A stretch of DNA of 60,000 nt from Symsagittifera roscoffensis (GCF_963678635.1 NC_087067.1:52384233-52444232), one strand, 5' to 3'; counted from the stretch's first letter, positions 40,564-53,280 are shown. Made by a program: numbers and translations. Notes: generated from the sequence alone by a model not told the origin.

Positions 40564-41948
40564 CGGCCAAACCAGTTAGATCCATTAAATGTTCGATTAG
40601 ATCCATTAAACCAAAAATTATACATCATAAAAAAATATATATTAAAAGTTGGGTTGACTGCTCCGAGTGCTTCCAGAATTGAATCTGGCATTTTCCATTC
40701 TGTTCAGTGAACGTTTGAGGCAATTTTTGGTCTGAAATTGCTCTGATTATTTAATTGGAAACAGATTTGAATAAATTTTGTATCAGAAAGCCGAGTTTAT
40801 TTTGAAATGAAACATCGCTGAAGTTACGCGGGAATTAGTATTTTTTTGTCATCTGAAAATCTTTATGCGCCAGATGTGACGATTTTGATATAGATTTTGA
40901 AATAGTTTTGAATTAAATCTTACAAAAGAATAAAATTGTTTCTAAATCCAAAATTTGACCTTAGACACTAAACCGCATCAAAATGCGATCATTTTTCTCT
41001 TTTTGAAACATTGATTTCACGAAGTCTCTTTTAGCTATCAAATGTTTCATTTTGCGGTAACACCGATTACCAAGGAAATGAGATTTTAGGGGAAAAAATA
41101 ACTTTGATTGGTTAGTGCTAATAAACTAAAGGACAATGGAAACTAGAACCTTTCTTAAACAGTTTCCATATTTTCAAAAATACAATTGTATTGTATGTAA
41201 CTTAGAAACATTTGCCACTACTTATCACTTATTTTCATTCTTGAAATTTTGTAAGGGGCCTTGTCACTTTTTCGATATTTGTTTTATTAGTTCCGCATTG
41301 TCGCTTTGTCAGTATTTATTGTTCCGACTTTCGATACAAAAGTAACAAATATTTGTGCTCGGGGTGGTTTTTTTTTCTACAGACAAAATTTGACTTTTTA
41401 ACTAGCCATTTTTGACGGATTTTTTATATATCATTTTAAAGGTATTATCGTCCTGAGCTTAAATTTGAAAAGATATTTTACCTGTGATCAATTTTCGTAA
41501 AGTTATGGGGGTTATAGATTGCCATTTTGGCCAACTTGCGACAATCAATGCGCGATATATTTCGCGCTCCGCTTTTAACGTGTAAGCGGAGATTTAATCC
41601 GTCTTCGAAATCTTTCCAAATTGGTTGAAAGAAGCTTATATGACATTATTGATTTGTTAAAAGGAGCAAAAATTTATCCTATGGTACTTTGTGTGGGGGT
41701 TATTTTCCTTAAAAAATTCAATTTTCATTTAAAAAATTTTCTTTTTATTTGATTATATTTAATTTTTTAAGGTTATTACTGCTCCATAAACATTAAAAGG
41801 CAGTCGCAATGTTCATGGCTACGCCCTGATACGAGCAATCTTGTTTTATTAGTTCCGCATTTTTAGTTCTCTCCAAAGTAGGGGTATTGTAAGTTACTTA
41901 GTGATTCCATTTATCAGTTCATCTATGATCACTACATAAAATCATTCG

Positions 41949-42011
41949 GACCAAGTTAACACCCCCCTCCCCCCAATTCATTTAGGGGGGGGGGGAGGAT
42001 GTTAACTTGGT
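41949..42011. other. Hairpin with C-run and G-run arms (unit 1)
   Basis: Arms accaagttaacacccccctc and its near complement (a long G-run followed by gaggatgttaacttgg) enclose a short aattcattta loop. The same hairpin is at about 44039-44103 and 46131-46190, with G-run lengths that differ between copies. The G-run could also form a quadruplex. Homopolymer length here is likely hard to assemble accurately. Confidence 0.8.
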
Positions 42012-42400
42012 TCTGAGTTTGAATATTCAGCCAATCAGAATAGAGCATTTTACATGCAGAGCTAAGTTGATTTAAATTAAACGCTGGGGTGAAGGATCTT
42101 AACTTGGTTTATTTGGGGGGTGGGGGGAAGAGTTTGGTTCTTGATCAATTTACCTTCAGCTATGATTCACATTCCATAACCTATGATTTAAAACTTTTGT
42201 TTCTGAAAAATTATTCTGTATATGATTTACTTCTTGATGCGCAAATAAAGTTGTTCTGCTTAATTTCCCGTTTTTTGAGTCTTTAAATGTACAATTTTTT
42301 TTTAAAACGCATTCTAAAAATATGAGGTGATAATCTTGTACCAGTGATTTTGACTTTTTGATATAAATTCACAGAACTTTCCATAAAATATAAGAAATTA

Positions 42401-42649
42401 ATGCTAAATTACTATTGGGAACCAATCGGAGTAGCTGGATTAGCTTTTTTTGCGGGTTTGAACTTCGCCAATCGATATTTCAGATCCGATGAGCAAAAAA
42501 TTCCAGGACATGTTTTTCTTACAAATTGCAGATACGACTTTTTACAATTGTTTCATTATAACAGCAAAAAGCCAACGTGGCAATGTCGGAGTCGAAAACC
42601 GTTTGAGGGCCAACTTAAAGACAGAGCTCAGAGTTGCAAATATCTTTGA
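42401..42649 (+). CDS. 82-codon ORF of tandem unit 2
   Basis: Copy of the frame at 40315, with FRSDEQ in place of FTSDEQ. It is identical in protein to the unit 3 copy. See the unit 1 entry for the caveat about coding status. Confidence 0.25.
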   Translation: MLNYYWEPIGVAGLAFFAGLNFANRYFRSDEQKIPGHVFLTNCRYDFLQLFHYNSKKPTWQCRSRKPFEGQLKDRAQSCKYL

Positions 42650-44491
42650 CGGCCAAACCAGTTAGATCCATTAAATGTTCGATTAGATCCATTAAACCAA
42701 AAATTATACATCATAAAAAATATATATATTAAAAGTTGGGTTGACTGCTCCGAGTGCTTCCAGAATTGAATCTGGCATTTTCCATTCTGTTCAGTGAACG
42801 TTTGAGGCAATTTTTGGTCTGAAATTGCTCTGATTATTTAATTGGAAACAGATTTGAATAAATTTTGTATCAGAAAGCCGAGTTTATTTTGAAATGAAAC
42901 ATCGCTGAAGTTACGCGGGAATTGGTATTTTTTTGTCTTCTGAAAATCTTTATGCGCCAGATGTGACGATTTTGATATAGATTTTGAAATAGTTTTGAAT
43001 TAAATCTTACAAAAGAATAAAATTGTTTCTAAATCCAAAATTTGACCTTAGACACTAAACCGCATCAAAATGCGATCATTTTTCTCTTTTTGAAACATTG
43101 ATTTCACGAAGTCTCTTTTAGCTATCAAATGTTTCATTTTGCGGTAACACCGATTACCAAGGAAATGAGATTTTAGGTGAAAAAATAACTTTGATTGGTT
43201 AGTGCTAATAAACTAAAAGACAATGAAAACTAGAACCTTTCTTAAACAGTTTCCATATTTTCAAAAATACAATTGTATTGTATGTAACTTAGAAACATTT
43301 GCCACTACTTATCACTTATTTTCATTCTTGAAATTTTGTAAGGGGCCTTGTCACTTTTTCGATATTTGTTTTATTAGTTCCGCAATTGTCGCTTTGTCAG
43401 TATTTATTGTTCCGACTTTCGATACAAAAGTAACAAATATTTGTGCTCGGGGTGGTTTTTTTTTCTACAGACAAAATTTGACTTTTTAACTAGCCATTTT
43501 TGACGGATTTTTTATATATCATTTTAAAGGTATTATCGTCCTGAGCTTAAATTTGAAAAGATATTTTACCTGTGATCAATTTTCGTAAAGTTATGGGGGT
43601 TTATAGATTGCCATTTTGGCCAACTTTCGACAATCAATGCGCGATATATTTTGCGCTCCGCTTTTAACGTGTAAGCGGAGATTTAATCCGTCTTCGAAAT
43701 CTTTCCAAATTGGTTGAAAGAAGCTTATATGCCATAATTGATTTGTTAAAAGGAGCAAAACTTTATCCTATGGTACTTTGTGTGGGGGTTATTTTCCTTA
43801 AAAAATTCAATTTTTATTTAAAAAATTTTCTTTTTATTTGATTATATTTAATTTTCTAAGGTTATTACTGCTCCATAAACATTAAAAGGCAGTCGCAATG
43901 TTCATGGCTACGCCCTGATACGAGCAATCTTGTTTTATTAGTTCCGCATTTTTAGTTCTCTCCAAAGTAGGGGTATTGTAAGTTACTTAGTGATTCCATT
44001 TATCAGTTCATCTATGATCACTACATAAAATCATTCGGACCAAGTTAACACCCCCCTCCCCCCAATTCATTTAGGGGGGGGGGGGGGGAGGATGTTAACT
44101 TGGTTCTGAGTTTGAATATTCAGCCAATCAGAATAGAGCATTTTACATGCAGAGCTAAGTAGATTTAAATTAAACGCTGGGGTGAAGGATCTTAACTTGG
44201 TCTATTTGGGGGGGGGGGAAGAGTTTGGTTCTTGATCAATTTACCTTCAGCTATGATTCACATTCCGTAACCTATGATTTAAAACTTTTGTTTCTGAAAA
44301 ATTATTCTGTATATGATTTACTTCTTGATGCGCAAATAAAGTTGTTCTGCTTAATTTCCCGTTTTTTGAGTCTTTATATGTACAATTTTTTTTAAAAACG
44401 CATTCTAAAAACATGAGGTGATAATCTTGTACCAGTGATTTTGACTTTTTGATATAAATTCACAGAACTTTCCATAAAATATAAGAAATTA

Positions 44492-44740
44492 ATGCTAAAT
44501 TACTATTGGGAACCAATCGGAGTAGCTGGATTAGCTTTTTTTGCGGGTTTGAACTTCGCCAATCGATATTTCAGATCCGATGAGCAAAAAATTCCAGGAC
44601 ATGTTTTTCTTACAAATTGCAGATACGACTTTTTACAATTGTTTCATTATAACAGCAAAAAGCCAACGTGGCAATGTCGGAGTCGAAAACCGTTTGAGGG
44701 CCAACTTAAAGACAGAGCTCAGAGTTGCAAATATCTTTGA
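44492..44740 (+). CDS. 82-codon ORF of tandem unit 3
   Basis: Identical in protein to the unit 2 copy. Only the palindrome-arm part of it is present a further time, in the palindrome at 39867-40052. Confidence 0.25.
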   Translation: MLNYYWEPIGVAGLAFFAGLNFANRYFRSDEQKIPGHVFLTNCRYDFLQLFHYNSKKPTWQCRSRKPFEGQLKDRAQSCKYL

Positions 44741-46299
44741 CGGCCAAACCAGTTAGATCCATTAAATGTTCGATTAGATCCATTAAACCAAAAATTATAC
44801 ATCATAAAAAAAATATATATTAAAAGTTGGGTTGACTGCTCCGAGTGCTTCCAGAATTGAATCTGGCATTTTCCATTCTGTTCAGTGAACGTTTGAGGCA
44901 ATTTTTGGTCTGAAATTGCTCTGATTATTTAATTGGAAACAGATTTGAATAAATTTTGTATCAGAAAGCCGAGTTTATTTTGAAATGAAACATCGCTGAA
45001 GTTACGCGGGAATTAGTATTTTTTTGTCATCTGAAAATCTTTATGCGCCAGATGTGACGATTTTGATATAGATTTTGAAATAGTTTTGAATTAAATCTTA
45101 CAAAAGAATAAAATTGTTTCTAATTCCAAAATTTGACCTTAGACACTAAACCGCATCAAAATGCGATCATTTTTCTCTTTTTGAAACATTGATTTCACGA
45201 AGTCTCTTTTAGCTATCAAATGTTTCATTTTGCGGTAACACCGATTACCAAGGAAATGAGATTTTAGGGGAAAAAATAACTTTGATTGGTTAGTGCTAAT
45301 AAACTAAAAGACAATGGAAACTAGAACCTTTCTTAAACAGTTTCCATATTTTCAAAAATACAATTGTATTGTATGTAAGTTAGAAACATTTGCCACTACT
45401 TATCACTTATTTTCATTCTTGAAATTTTGTAAGGGGCCTTGTCACTTTTTCGATATTTGTTTTATTAGTTCCGCATTGTCGCTTTGTCAGTATTTATTGT
45501 TCCGACTTTCGATACAAAAGTAACAAATATTTGTGCTCGGGGTGGCTTTTTTTTCTACAGACAAAATTTGACTTTTTAACTAGCCATTTTTGACGGATTT
45601 TTTATATATCATTTTAAAGGTATTATCGTCCTGAGCTTAAATTTGAAAAGATATTTTACCTGTGATCAATTTTCGTAAAGTTATGGGGGTTTATAGATTG
45701 CCATTTTGGCCAACTTGCGACAATCAATGCGCGATATATTTCGCGCTCCGCTTTTAACGTGTAAGCGGAGATTTAATCCGTCTTCGAAGTCTTTCCAAAT
45801 TGGTTGAAAGAAACTTATATGCCATAATTGATTTGTTAAAAGGAGCAAAAATTTATCCTATGGTACTTTGTGTGGGGGATTATTTTCCTCAAAAAATTCA
45901 ATTTTTATTTAAAAAATTTTCTTTTTACTTGATTATATTTAATTTTTTAAGGTTATTACTGCTCCATAAACATTAAAAGGCAGTCGCAATGTTCATGGCT
46001 ACGCCCTGATACGAGCAATCTTGTTTTATTAGTTCCGCATTTTTAGTTCTCTCCAAAGAAGGGGTATTGTAAGTTACTTAGTGATTCCATTTATCAGTTC
46101 ATCTATGATCACTACATAAAATCATTCGGACCAAGTTAACACCCCCCTCCCCCCAATTCATTTAGGGGGGGGGGAGGATGTTAACTTGGTTCTGAGTTTG
46201 AATATTCAGCCAATCAGAATAGAGCATTTTACATGCAGAGCTAAGTAGATTTAAATTAAACGCTGGGGTGAAGGATCTTAACTTGGTGTATTTGGGGGG

Positions 46300-47501
46300 T
46301 GTTAATTTGATCCAATCATGTATAAAGAATAACCATTCAAATTTTCATTCAAACTTTGATGAACTGTTCTACTTATAATTTGTTTTTGCAAAACCTGGAA
46401 CTCATTAAAAACCCACATGTCGCGACGTTATAAAAATACTTCAAGAAAATAAATGTTGCCAATTCAAAACTGACGGAGAATTCGAGGTGCAACACCTTGA
46501 AGGGAAAAAACGTTTTAAAGGAAAATGTGGATTTTACTTGTCGTGTAAACCCGCGACATTTTTCTTGTTCTTAAGAAACCAAAAGATACGAAAATCTGAC
46601 TCAAAAAGTTTCCAGGGCACAAAAACAAAAAAGGAGACCCAACAGAAATAAAATTTGGTAAATACTGTTATCCTATGATTTGACACACTTAATGTGTCAT
46701 GAATGAAATGGTTTGCCACACCTTTGTATCCAGTATCTTTTTGCAAAAAACAATAGATATATATTGCTTAATTAAGCATTTTTTGTAACGTGAACCAAAC
46801 AATCTATTGTAAAAGCGTCAATTCAGTTTGATCGTGCATGGGATTTTTTTCGAAACTCCGTTAAGCCAGATTGGTGTTGAACAAAACATTGAAAACTTGG
46901 CTACTTGTTTTTTGTTTACTTCTTGTGTTACCGTACGCTACATAAAAATGTTTAAATTAATTTCTTCTATTTCTATCAGAAACCTTTTTCGAGCTCAAAT
47001 GATATGGCCTGAAACTTAGTTTTCTGAATAACATAGCCTAAAATTAAAAATGATCTTTTTGAAGTACCTCAGAAGCAGTCGAAACAACAAAATTTTGATT
47101 AATGGTAGCATCAACCACGGAAAACACAAAAAGATTATTAAAGTATGATAATTCAATCCAAAACTAAAGACATTCATCACCTTGGTTTAAATAAGTAACA
47201 CACCAGTAAAACAACCATAAGCAAAGCAGTTGAATTAAATTATCTGAACGAATAATTTTTAAATACTCAGTACTACATAAAAATCAGTTTATCCATTCGA
47301 CTAAACTCAGGCGAAACAAATCACAATTTATTAAGTTATTTTTTAAAAATGACTTTCTTACAAGCGAATAATCAAACAAATTCTGTATATTTGATTTTTC
47401 TTCATTTTTTAAATCAATCCAGTGTAAAAACAACAGCAGTTGCTTTCATAGGTTAGAAAATAACTACGCATATTATTTTTTGTCAATTTGAAATTGCTTA
47501 G
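46300..47501. other. No gene seen
   Basis: AT-rich DNA after the array; short frames without coding texture. A small tgacacacttaatgtgtca palindrome lies at about 46681-46699. Confidence 0.4.
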
Positions 47502-47608
47502 ATCATATTGACACAGAGGCGAAGCTGCGCTTTGCAAACACAAGTGAAGAAAATGTAAAAAAAGAGCTGCAAACAGTCGAAACCAAAATGAAATACGGAG
47601 AAAATTAA
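47502..47608 (+). CDS. Small exon-like segment, unknown
   Basis: It follows ttgaaattgcttag and is open for 34 codons to a TAA at 47606-47608 (HIDTEAKLRFANTSEENVKK, then LQTVETKMKYGEN). Texture is good. A pattern of RFA followed by acidic residues recalls the N-terminal part of Crypton-derived recombinase proteins, but the segment is too short for confidence. Confidence 0.25.
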
Positions 47609-49469
47609 CTAACACCTTAAAAAATGTTGCTGAGATTGGGGGTATCCTGACCTCCCATCTGCTTCACGACCGCTTGTAATTTTGGTAACACTGGCCACCA
47701 ATGAAGCAGCAACAATCAAGTTCATTTGAATATCCGATATGTTCGTTAGGAGTCTCAAGTACTAGCATCGGCATTGCTTGGAAAAAAAAGTGGCCCAGAT
47801 TACGTTGGATCTAGCCATTCTAATATTTTTTTAATGATATATTGTACTGATACGGAAATGTTTAATTAACAAAATTTCAAAAAAAATTGATGTTTTACAC
47901 TAAATATTTTCAGCCATTTGCAGCTTAGGTTTGGAATTAACTGTATATTTAAAAAAGAAAACAACCATTCGTTTTTACAATTGAAATTTTTATTTCAGCT
48001 TTCGCTGTGTAGTTTTCAAAAAAAAGGAAAAAGTTTCCAACAACTGGATATTTTCTGAGGCCACTTTTTTTCGAAAACGCAGGGCAGAGTCGCTTGCGCA
48101 GACCAAATTGATTTGTTTTCCGGTAAAGTTCCTAATCTCCGGTAGTTTTGGCAGGAAAATTTTTGCGGAAAAAAATAAAATTTTGAAAATTAGCCAATAG
48201 TCAAAAATAGGCTTGCTTTTTGCCTTATTTTTTATCTAACGAACTTAGCGAATAGCTTTTTGAGAAAGGGAGGTACCCGCAATAGTTTGTTTTGACTGAA
48301 GCTTTTGAAGGCCGTAGACCATGAGGTAAAAATAAATAAGCTAAATATGCAGACGAATAGGAGAGCAACCGGTTTTCTCATTGGTTTCTCATTGGAAATC
48401 GGTCAAATAGTTTTTGAGAAAAATTGAAATTTTTGCAGCGTCGCAAAGAAAACAAAAAAAAACATAAACAAATATCGTGCATTTTCAAAAAACATGTTTT
48501 TTTTTAAAACCGGATCTAACACTAGTTGAAAAGCAGCAACAAATCCTTTTAAATTCGTTATACTTGAATATGCTTAAATACGAGTAAATTGAAATAAACC
48601 AAAAGTGCCACCGAATTAGAACTTTTATTTGCTTCTTAGATTAGAAAAAAATTCTTTGTAATTATACACAACGCTAGGCTTGTGTAAGCAACATATATTT
48701 GAATTTCGGGCTCGTATTGAAGTTTTTTGAAACAATACAATTATCACTGGGTTTTGAACTTAGACGACCAGCAAGTTAGACAATTGGAATATAGCTGAAA
48801 TTAGACACACCTTGCATGCACTTAGCGTATAAAACTGTTTCTAGTCTTGCATAGCTTTTTCGTTGAGTAAACAATTTTTGACTAACCGCTAATCAGGTTA
48901 TCAAAAGTCGGAATTGCATAATTCAAGCATTTGAAAAACGAACTATAACCTTGCACACTAATTTTATGATAATAAAAACTTTAATCGGTTCGGTGATGAG
49001 CTGTTTGTTGCCGTGTAACTTCATCTAAAAAAATGTTGGTTATGTTCTTTTCATCCAATTTGTCAGTTTTGTATAGAAAGTTATCATCTAGATTATGCAA
49101 CAGCTAACATATTCACTTGTCTTTCGTTAATGATACTTTTCTATTGAAGAATTTTTTGTAAAACTGAATATTTTTATGCTACAAGTAGACCAGTGCCCGG
49201 TTGTTTTCATGATGATGTGTTGTCACAGAGAGAGATGATTTTTTAAATTTTTGTCTAACACATTGGTTATCTGAATTTCATTTAAGAAATTCTTGATTTT
49301 TAAAACGAGGTTTATGTGGATGTTTTGGATTATTCCATAGCATGTTTTGTGAACGATTGCTGTAGTTAATTTTTTTAATCAATCAAAATTAAAAATTATG
49401 GATCTTGGATGTTCCTTGATTTGTTTCAGTTAATCACTTACTAGGTGTGTTTTGAACATACTGATAATC
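47609..49469. other. No intact gene; possible downstream polymerase relics
   Basis: On the minus strand this lies where the C-terminal half of the polymerase described next would be expected, but only short, stop-ridden frames are visible and I cannot align motifs. Otherwise it is AT-rich. Confidence 0.3.
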
Positions 49470-50880
49470 ATTTGAAAAGTGAAGCCCAAGACTCAATGAA
49501 GAGTTAAGAAGGGGGTTGATGATTGTGCTATTTCCGTGTTAAAGCTGGAAATCAACATTAGTTTTGGATTTTTCTAGAAAAATTTTTCTTCGGCATAGTT
49601 TTTCATGTTTTCTCCGATATTCTTTCGGAAGACGTCAATGTTTTTAAAAATTGTAGAAATTTTGATAATTTGGATTTCAACTCGTGGGAAACTCTAAAAC
49701 CTAACTGGACATAAGCAAAACATTTCGGTTTTTAATTTTTCAAGTAAGAAATCATAAAAGAGTTGTCTTTTGTAGGGGTATTTGTCTTGACTTGATTGAT
49801 GTTTGAAGTATCTAATCTGTTTTGAATTGCTCCCAATGCTTCGCTAGAAATCCTGAATACTGCAGCCTTTTGCTTATGCATACTCTTGTCTCACCTCATC
49901 CATTTCTCGTTTATTAATTCCACTTTCAATATCTTGTTCCAACAAGGATGGACACGTTTCTTGACAAGAGCAAAAGTGATAATAGCAACCCATAGCTTCA
50001 AACCTTGTCTTACAGTGATTGCAGTAGCCATCAACATGGAAACAGTAATATTTTTCTGCTTTCCTGTTGTATACAACTTCACAGCTTTAGAAAATGATCT
50101 TGTTTCTTAAAAGAAGGTCAATCATATTCCCGATGTTCCTCGTTCTGTTATTTCTAGTCTTGAAATCTTCAGTTTTAGAGTCAAAATATCAATATCTCAA
50201 CTTATGTTAAGTCCGATCTGCAATACCTGACACCTTGAGAAAAGATATAATTGGCTAGCTTCATTTCCATCAATTGTTTTGCGCACGTTTGACGAGTTAC
50301 AAAAATAAATTTATTCGACAACTGTTTTTTGTGTAAAAACTTTTGATGGACCACCAGTCATGTCTTGTCTAATTTTCTCACACAAATTCAGTTCATATTT
50401 AAAGACGGTAGATGTTGGAATTTTTGGTGTTGTGTCAGCAGATTTTTGCTAGATTCAGAAGTGTGCATCCCAGTTTTATCAAACTGTTTCCCTTATTATG
50501 GTAAAACACTATCAGTTTTTGTATGGCTTCCAGAGTTGGAACACAAATTTTGCTGTTACACCATCCTAAGAAGTCTTTGAAATAATCATGTTGTGCTGTT
50601 TCCAGATGCATTTTAAATAGGAGTTATTTTCAAATCCTCTTGGGGGAACTGATTGAATACGTAAATTTTTCATCACATTTTGTTGATAAAAACCTCCATA
50701 ACTAATTTTTGATAATCATTGAAATCCTTTTTTAGAGTGTTGTTGTTTCTGAGCTTACTGAAAAAGGCTCCAAATGGTGGCATTTCTCTAGAGTCAAGCA
50801 TGCCTGGAATGTCAAACCTTTTAAAAGAGAAAAGTTTGTTTGGTTGACTTGCTTTACAGGCCTTCAGATATCAGTCCAAA
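49470..50880 (-). pseudogene. Degenerate protein-primed family B DNA polymerase
   Basis: Collinear minus-strand fragments in changing frames: CKASQPNKLFSFKRF and GMLDSREMPPFGAFFSKL (about 50865-50740), VPTLEAIQKLIVFYHNKG (about 50545), CEKIRQDMTGGPSKVF (about 50384), NEASQLYLFSQ (about 50275), a Cys/His segment FHVDGYCNHCKTRFEAMGCY (about 50045), PYKRQLFYDFLLEKLK (about 49780), STIFKNIDVFRKNIGEN (about 49650). The order and motifs match, from memory, a DNA_pol_B_2-type polymerase carried by mobile elements in invertebrate genomes; ASQLYLFS corresponds to polymerase motif A, with the catalytic Asp replaced by Asn. Stops and frameshifts are frequent, so it is dead. Such polymerases use a protein primer to copy linear DNA. 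Confidence 0.6.
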
Positions 50881-51106
50881 GTTGTTGCTTCTCCCAGAAA
50901 CTTCATTATATAGAGAATCTGTACAACTCCAATTTTGAAGGATATGAATTCATTCGCCTCTTTGATAAGTGTTGGTTCCGTTTTTTTTATCACAAATAAG
51001 GTATGAGATCAAACAAGATTTGACAAATTTTAGATCGTATCTCCCACTTTTGAATCCGAAACTTGGCAAAGTACTAACATTGTCTCTACAGGCTGCTTTA
51101 AATCAA

Positions 51107-51345
51107 TCAGCTGATTTTTCTGATCCCCCAGGAATTGTGTAGATATGTCGTCTTCCTCGCCATCCTCAGCATATGCATCTTCAAACTCAAAATTTCTAAT
51201 ATTCTAGCTAAAGCTCTAGCCTTAAGTTTATCACTAATCAATTTGACTCGATCGTTGACAGTGTTTTTGGTTTCTTGAGAAATGGTTCTCAATTGTAGCT
51301 TGAATTTTTCAGTCCGAATTTCCAAGTCGGAAACGAAAGCAACTG
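51107..51345 (-). pseudogene. Upstream fragment, probably of the polymerase gene
   Basis: The minus strand reads EIRTEKFKLQLRTISQETKN, then, after a frame change, an acidic stretch FEFEDAYAEDGEEDDISTQ and QKNQLIDLKQPVETM. Texture is clearly coding. It lies immediately 5' of the polymerase fragments on the same strand and is probably an earlier part of the same protein, though I cannot name the domain. Confidence 0.4.
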
Positions 51346-51434
51346 TTGAGAGATGTTTTCGTTTTCATTTTGCTTTCTTGCAATTTCGATTTGCTTTCTT
51401 GCAATTTCAAAAGTGTTGAGACTGAGAAAAATTT

Positions 51435-51620
51435 TCACTCCAAGTACTTGTTTCGGTTGCTTTCAGTTCGTATGTGGGAACACCAATTGATTCGAAGCCA
51501 AAATTTGCTACTTGACCATTTTAATTCTGCCCTTGAGTGTAAGGAATTATGGAGCGCGTCTTTAGGATTGATAAGTTGCACTTGGTCTTTGAATGCGTCT
51601 GATCTTTTAAAAAACATACA
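51435..51620 (-). pseudogene. Coding-like fragment near the duplication edge
   Basis: The minus strand is open for 60 codons (AFKDQVQLINPKDALHNSLH, then ELKWSSSKFWLRINWCSHIR). The plus strand is also open over the same DNA (51346-51681), so strand and status are uncertain. The block lies between the polymerase relic and the duplicated segment. Confidence 0.25.
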
Positions 51621-51685
51621 CAGCTACATCGAAGCACTTGAAAAAACTCAATATCATTTGTTTGAAAAATACGATGACTGAACCT

Positions 51686-51770
51686 TCACGTTTTGACTGT
51701 CTTATCAATCTTTTCAAGCCTTTGCCTAGCTAAAACTCTAACATAATCTTCTTCTTGAATGTCAGAATCT
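51686..51770 (-). pseudogene. Truncated copy of the LARQRLEK exon
   Basis: Encodes DSDIQEEDYVRVLARQRLEK, then IDKTVKT and a TGA. It matches the 3' part of the exon at 57645-57788, but its 5' part and splice acceptor are miss-joined to unrelated sequence. It is thus the broken member of the pair. Confidence 0.5.
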
Positions 51771-52046
51771 GAGCATCGAGTTACTATGACCGTGTAGTTA
51801 CGTTGTTAGCGCACGGGAAAAACACAGATGATCTTTGTTTGGTAGTATGCCATTGTTCGATAAAAGACAGTTCAGTTGCTCATTTCAATGTAAAGTTTCG
51901 GGTAAGACAGAGCCTGGGCAATCCATTGAAAGTTTTTCAGTAGTGAACCAAAAATGGTTACATTCGTTATCAACATTGCTCCACGACATCAAACTTTTCA
52001 ACTTTCCCTGGAAATGCAACCGAGTCACCTTTCAAACAAAGTAAAG

Positions 52047-52460
52047 TCAATTTCTCAAATAAAGCTTTTTTGTTTGCGTAGTGACGCCAATATTCTCCTG
52101 TTTTGACATTACGAAGAAGAAATCAAGAGTACCCTTGTTTTTTGCAACAGAACTTAATTTGTTAAAAACTTCTTTGAGTTTTTCCTTGGTTACTTCAGCA
52201 GCTAATAATGACATTTTGAAGTTAAATGTCTTATATCTCCCAGTTTCCATCTCCGTATCCACCTACAGTTTTTTTTTGACCAGCACTCAATTCCTCTTTG
52301 ATTCTCTCTCCACATTTTCCTTCCTCCTCCACTATTTTGTACAGGTCAATCACCGTATCACTGGGTGTATGTTGCATAGCTCCAAGTCACTTCCTTCGAT
52401 GTTGCTGAACACATTAGTAACATGGGAACTCTTTTTCTCAAATAAAGGAAACTTGTGACT
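52047..52460 (-). pseudogene. Helical exon of the duplicated gene, copy 1
   Basis: Open frame 52262-52047 reads ETGRYKTFNFKMSLLAAEVT, then LKEVFNKLSSVAKNKGTLDF and ENIGVTTQTKKLYLRN. Upstream sequence to 52460 has more coding texture in other frames (PSDTVIDLYKIVEEE; NVFSNIEGSDLELCN), with stops in this copy where copy 2 is open. So copy 1 has lost the first half and copy 2 the second half. Possibly part of the polymerase-element protein or its neighbour; no domain name assigned. Confidence 0.45.
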
Positions 52461-52470
52461 GCTCTGAAGT

Positions 52471-52606
52471 TCATTGAGCATGCTTCTTGGCTTGATCATT
52501 TTTCATTTCGCGTTTATTGTGAGTGAAATAATTACAATCAGTACAAAGAAACTTTCCGGTGTCAAGCTGTTTCAGATATCCAATGCTCTTTGCTACAATC
52601 CTCTTG
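52471..52606 (-). CDS. C2H2-like zinc-finger segment, copy 1
   Basis: The minus-strand frame reads KRIVAKSIGYLKQLDTG, then FLCTDCNYFTHNKREMKNDQ and AKKHAQ. The C-x2-C pair with two downstream His is zinc-finger-like, though the spacing is not canonical. It is duplicated at about 58540-58676. Zinc fingers occur in the N-terminal parts of proteins of the polymerase family named above, consistent with its position 5' of the polymerase. Confidence 0.4.
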
Positions 52607-52962
52607 TTTTTTTTTTGATGGAGATTTAGTGAATAGCAAAATCAAGAAATTAGCGCTTGAATTACATCAAGTTAAATTATTTGATATGTCCCAGAGTTTC
52701 TTTTTGCAGATTTATAATTGTTTGGAAATTTTACGAGAACACTGATTTTTTTTTCAAGTTGTCATACAAGGTATACAATATATTTCGTAGCGTAAAATAA
52801 AATCATAATGAAAATTCGCTGTTACCTAGAGAAAATTAATCAATCTTAATCGGAATCATAAAATCAAAATTTAGGAGTTTTAAAAATAATTACTCAGTTT
52901 GACACATTCCTATCCTCACTTGAAAAATGTCCAATAAAGACTCTTGGTATATTTTGACTTAC

Positions 52963-53088
52963 CGTAGAAGATGAAAGAAAAAATTCTAATGTCACGAAAT
53001 AGACGTTAACTCTTACTTTTTTCATAATTAACTGGACATTTGTGTTGTACAAAAGAGAATTTTCCGACAAGGTGAAGGTCACTTTGGG
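52963..53088 (-). CDS. 126-nt exon with both splice sites, copy 1
   Basis: The acceptor ttgagtaaattag and the donor ACG|GTAAGT bound 42 in-frame codons (KVTFTLSENSLLYNTNVQLI, then RVNVYFVTLEFFLSSST). In the second copy (about 59035-59160) the acceptor AG has become AC, while the donor is retained. The hydrophobic C-terminal half could be a beta segment or a membrane piece. Product unknown. Confidence 0.4.
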
Positions 53089-53280
53089 CTAATTTACTCA
53101 ATTAAAAAATTTCACTTTTGATTCAATTACGCATCAAAACTTTATACTTTTATCTGAACAAAGCCAAAACCAAATTTTTTTTCTTCATTCTAGAGACAAT
53201 GAAATTATAAAAAAGACTCTTTTTATCCTCTACCGAACTACAAATATCATTAATTTTTTCCAGAAAAGTTCACTTTTCCT

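Larger units (their letters stand above)
40056..46299. repeat. Tandem array, three 2.08-kb units
   Basis: Three direct units: 40056-42128, 42129-44219 and 44220-46299, each starting agagtttggttcttgatc. Units differ by scattered substitutions, homopolymer lengths and a 13-bp deletion in unit 1. Each holds one 93-bp palindrome-arm sequence, an 82-codon open frame, a second 69-88-codon frame and a C-run/G-run hairpin. The low divergence suggests recent amplification. No transposase, rRNA or satellite family recognised. Confidence 0.95.

Noticed and set aside
41136-41345. Second small frame in each array unit as a gene
   Set aside because: Its length and end differ between units because of single-base indels, with no sign of constraint.
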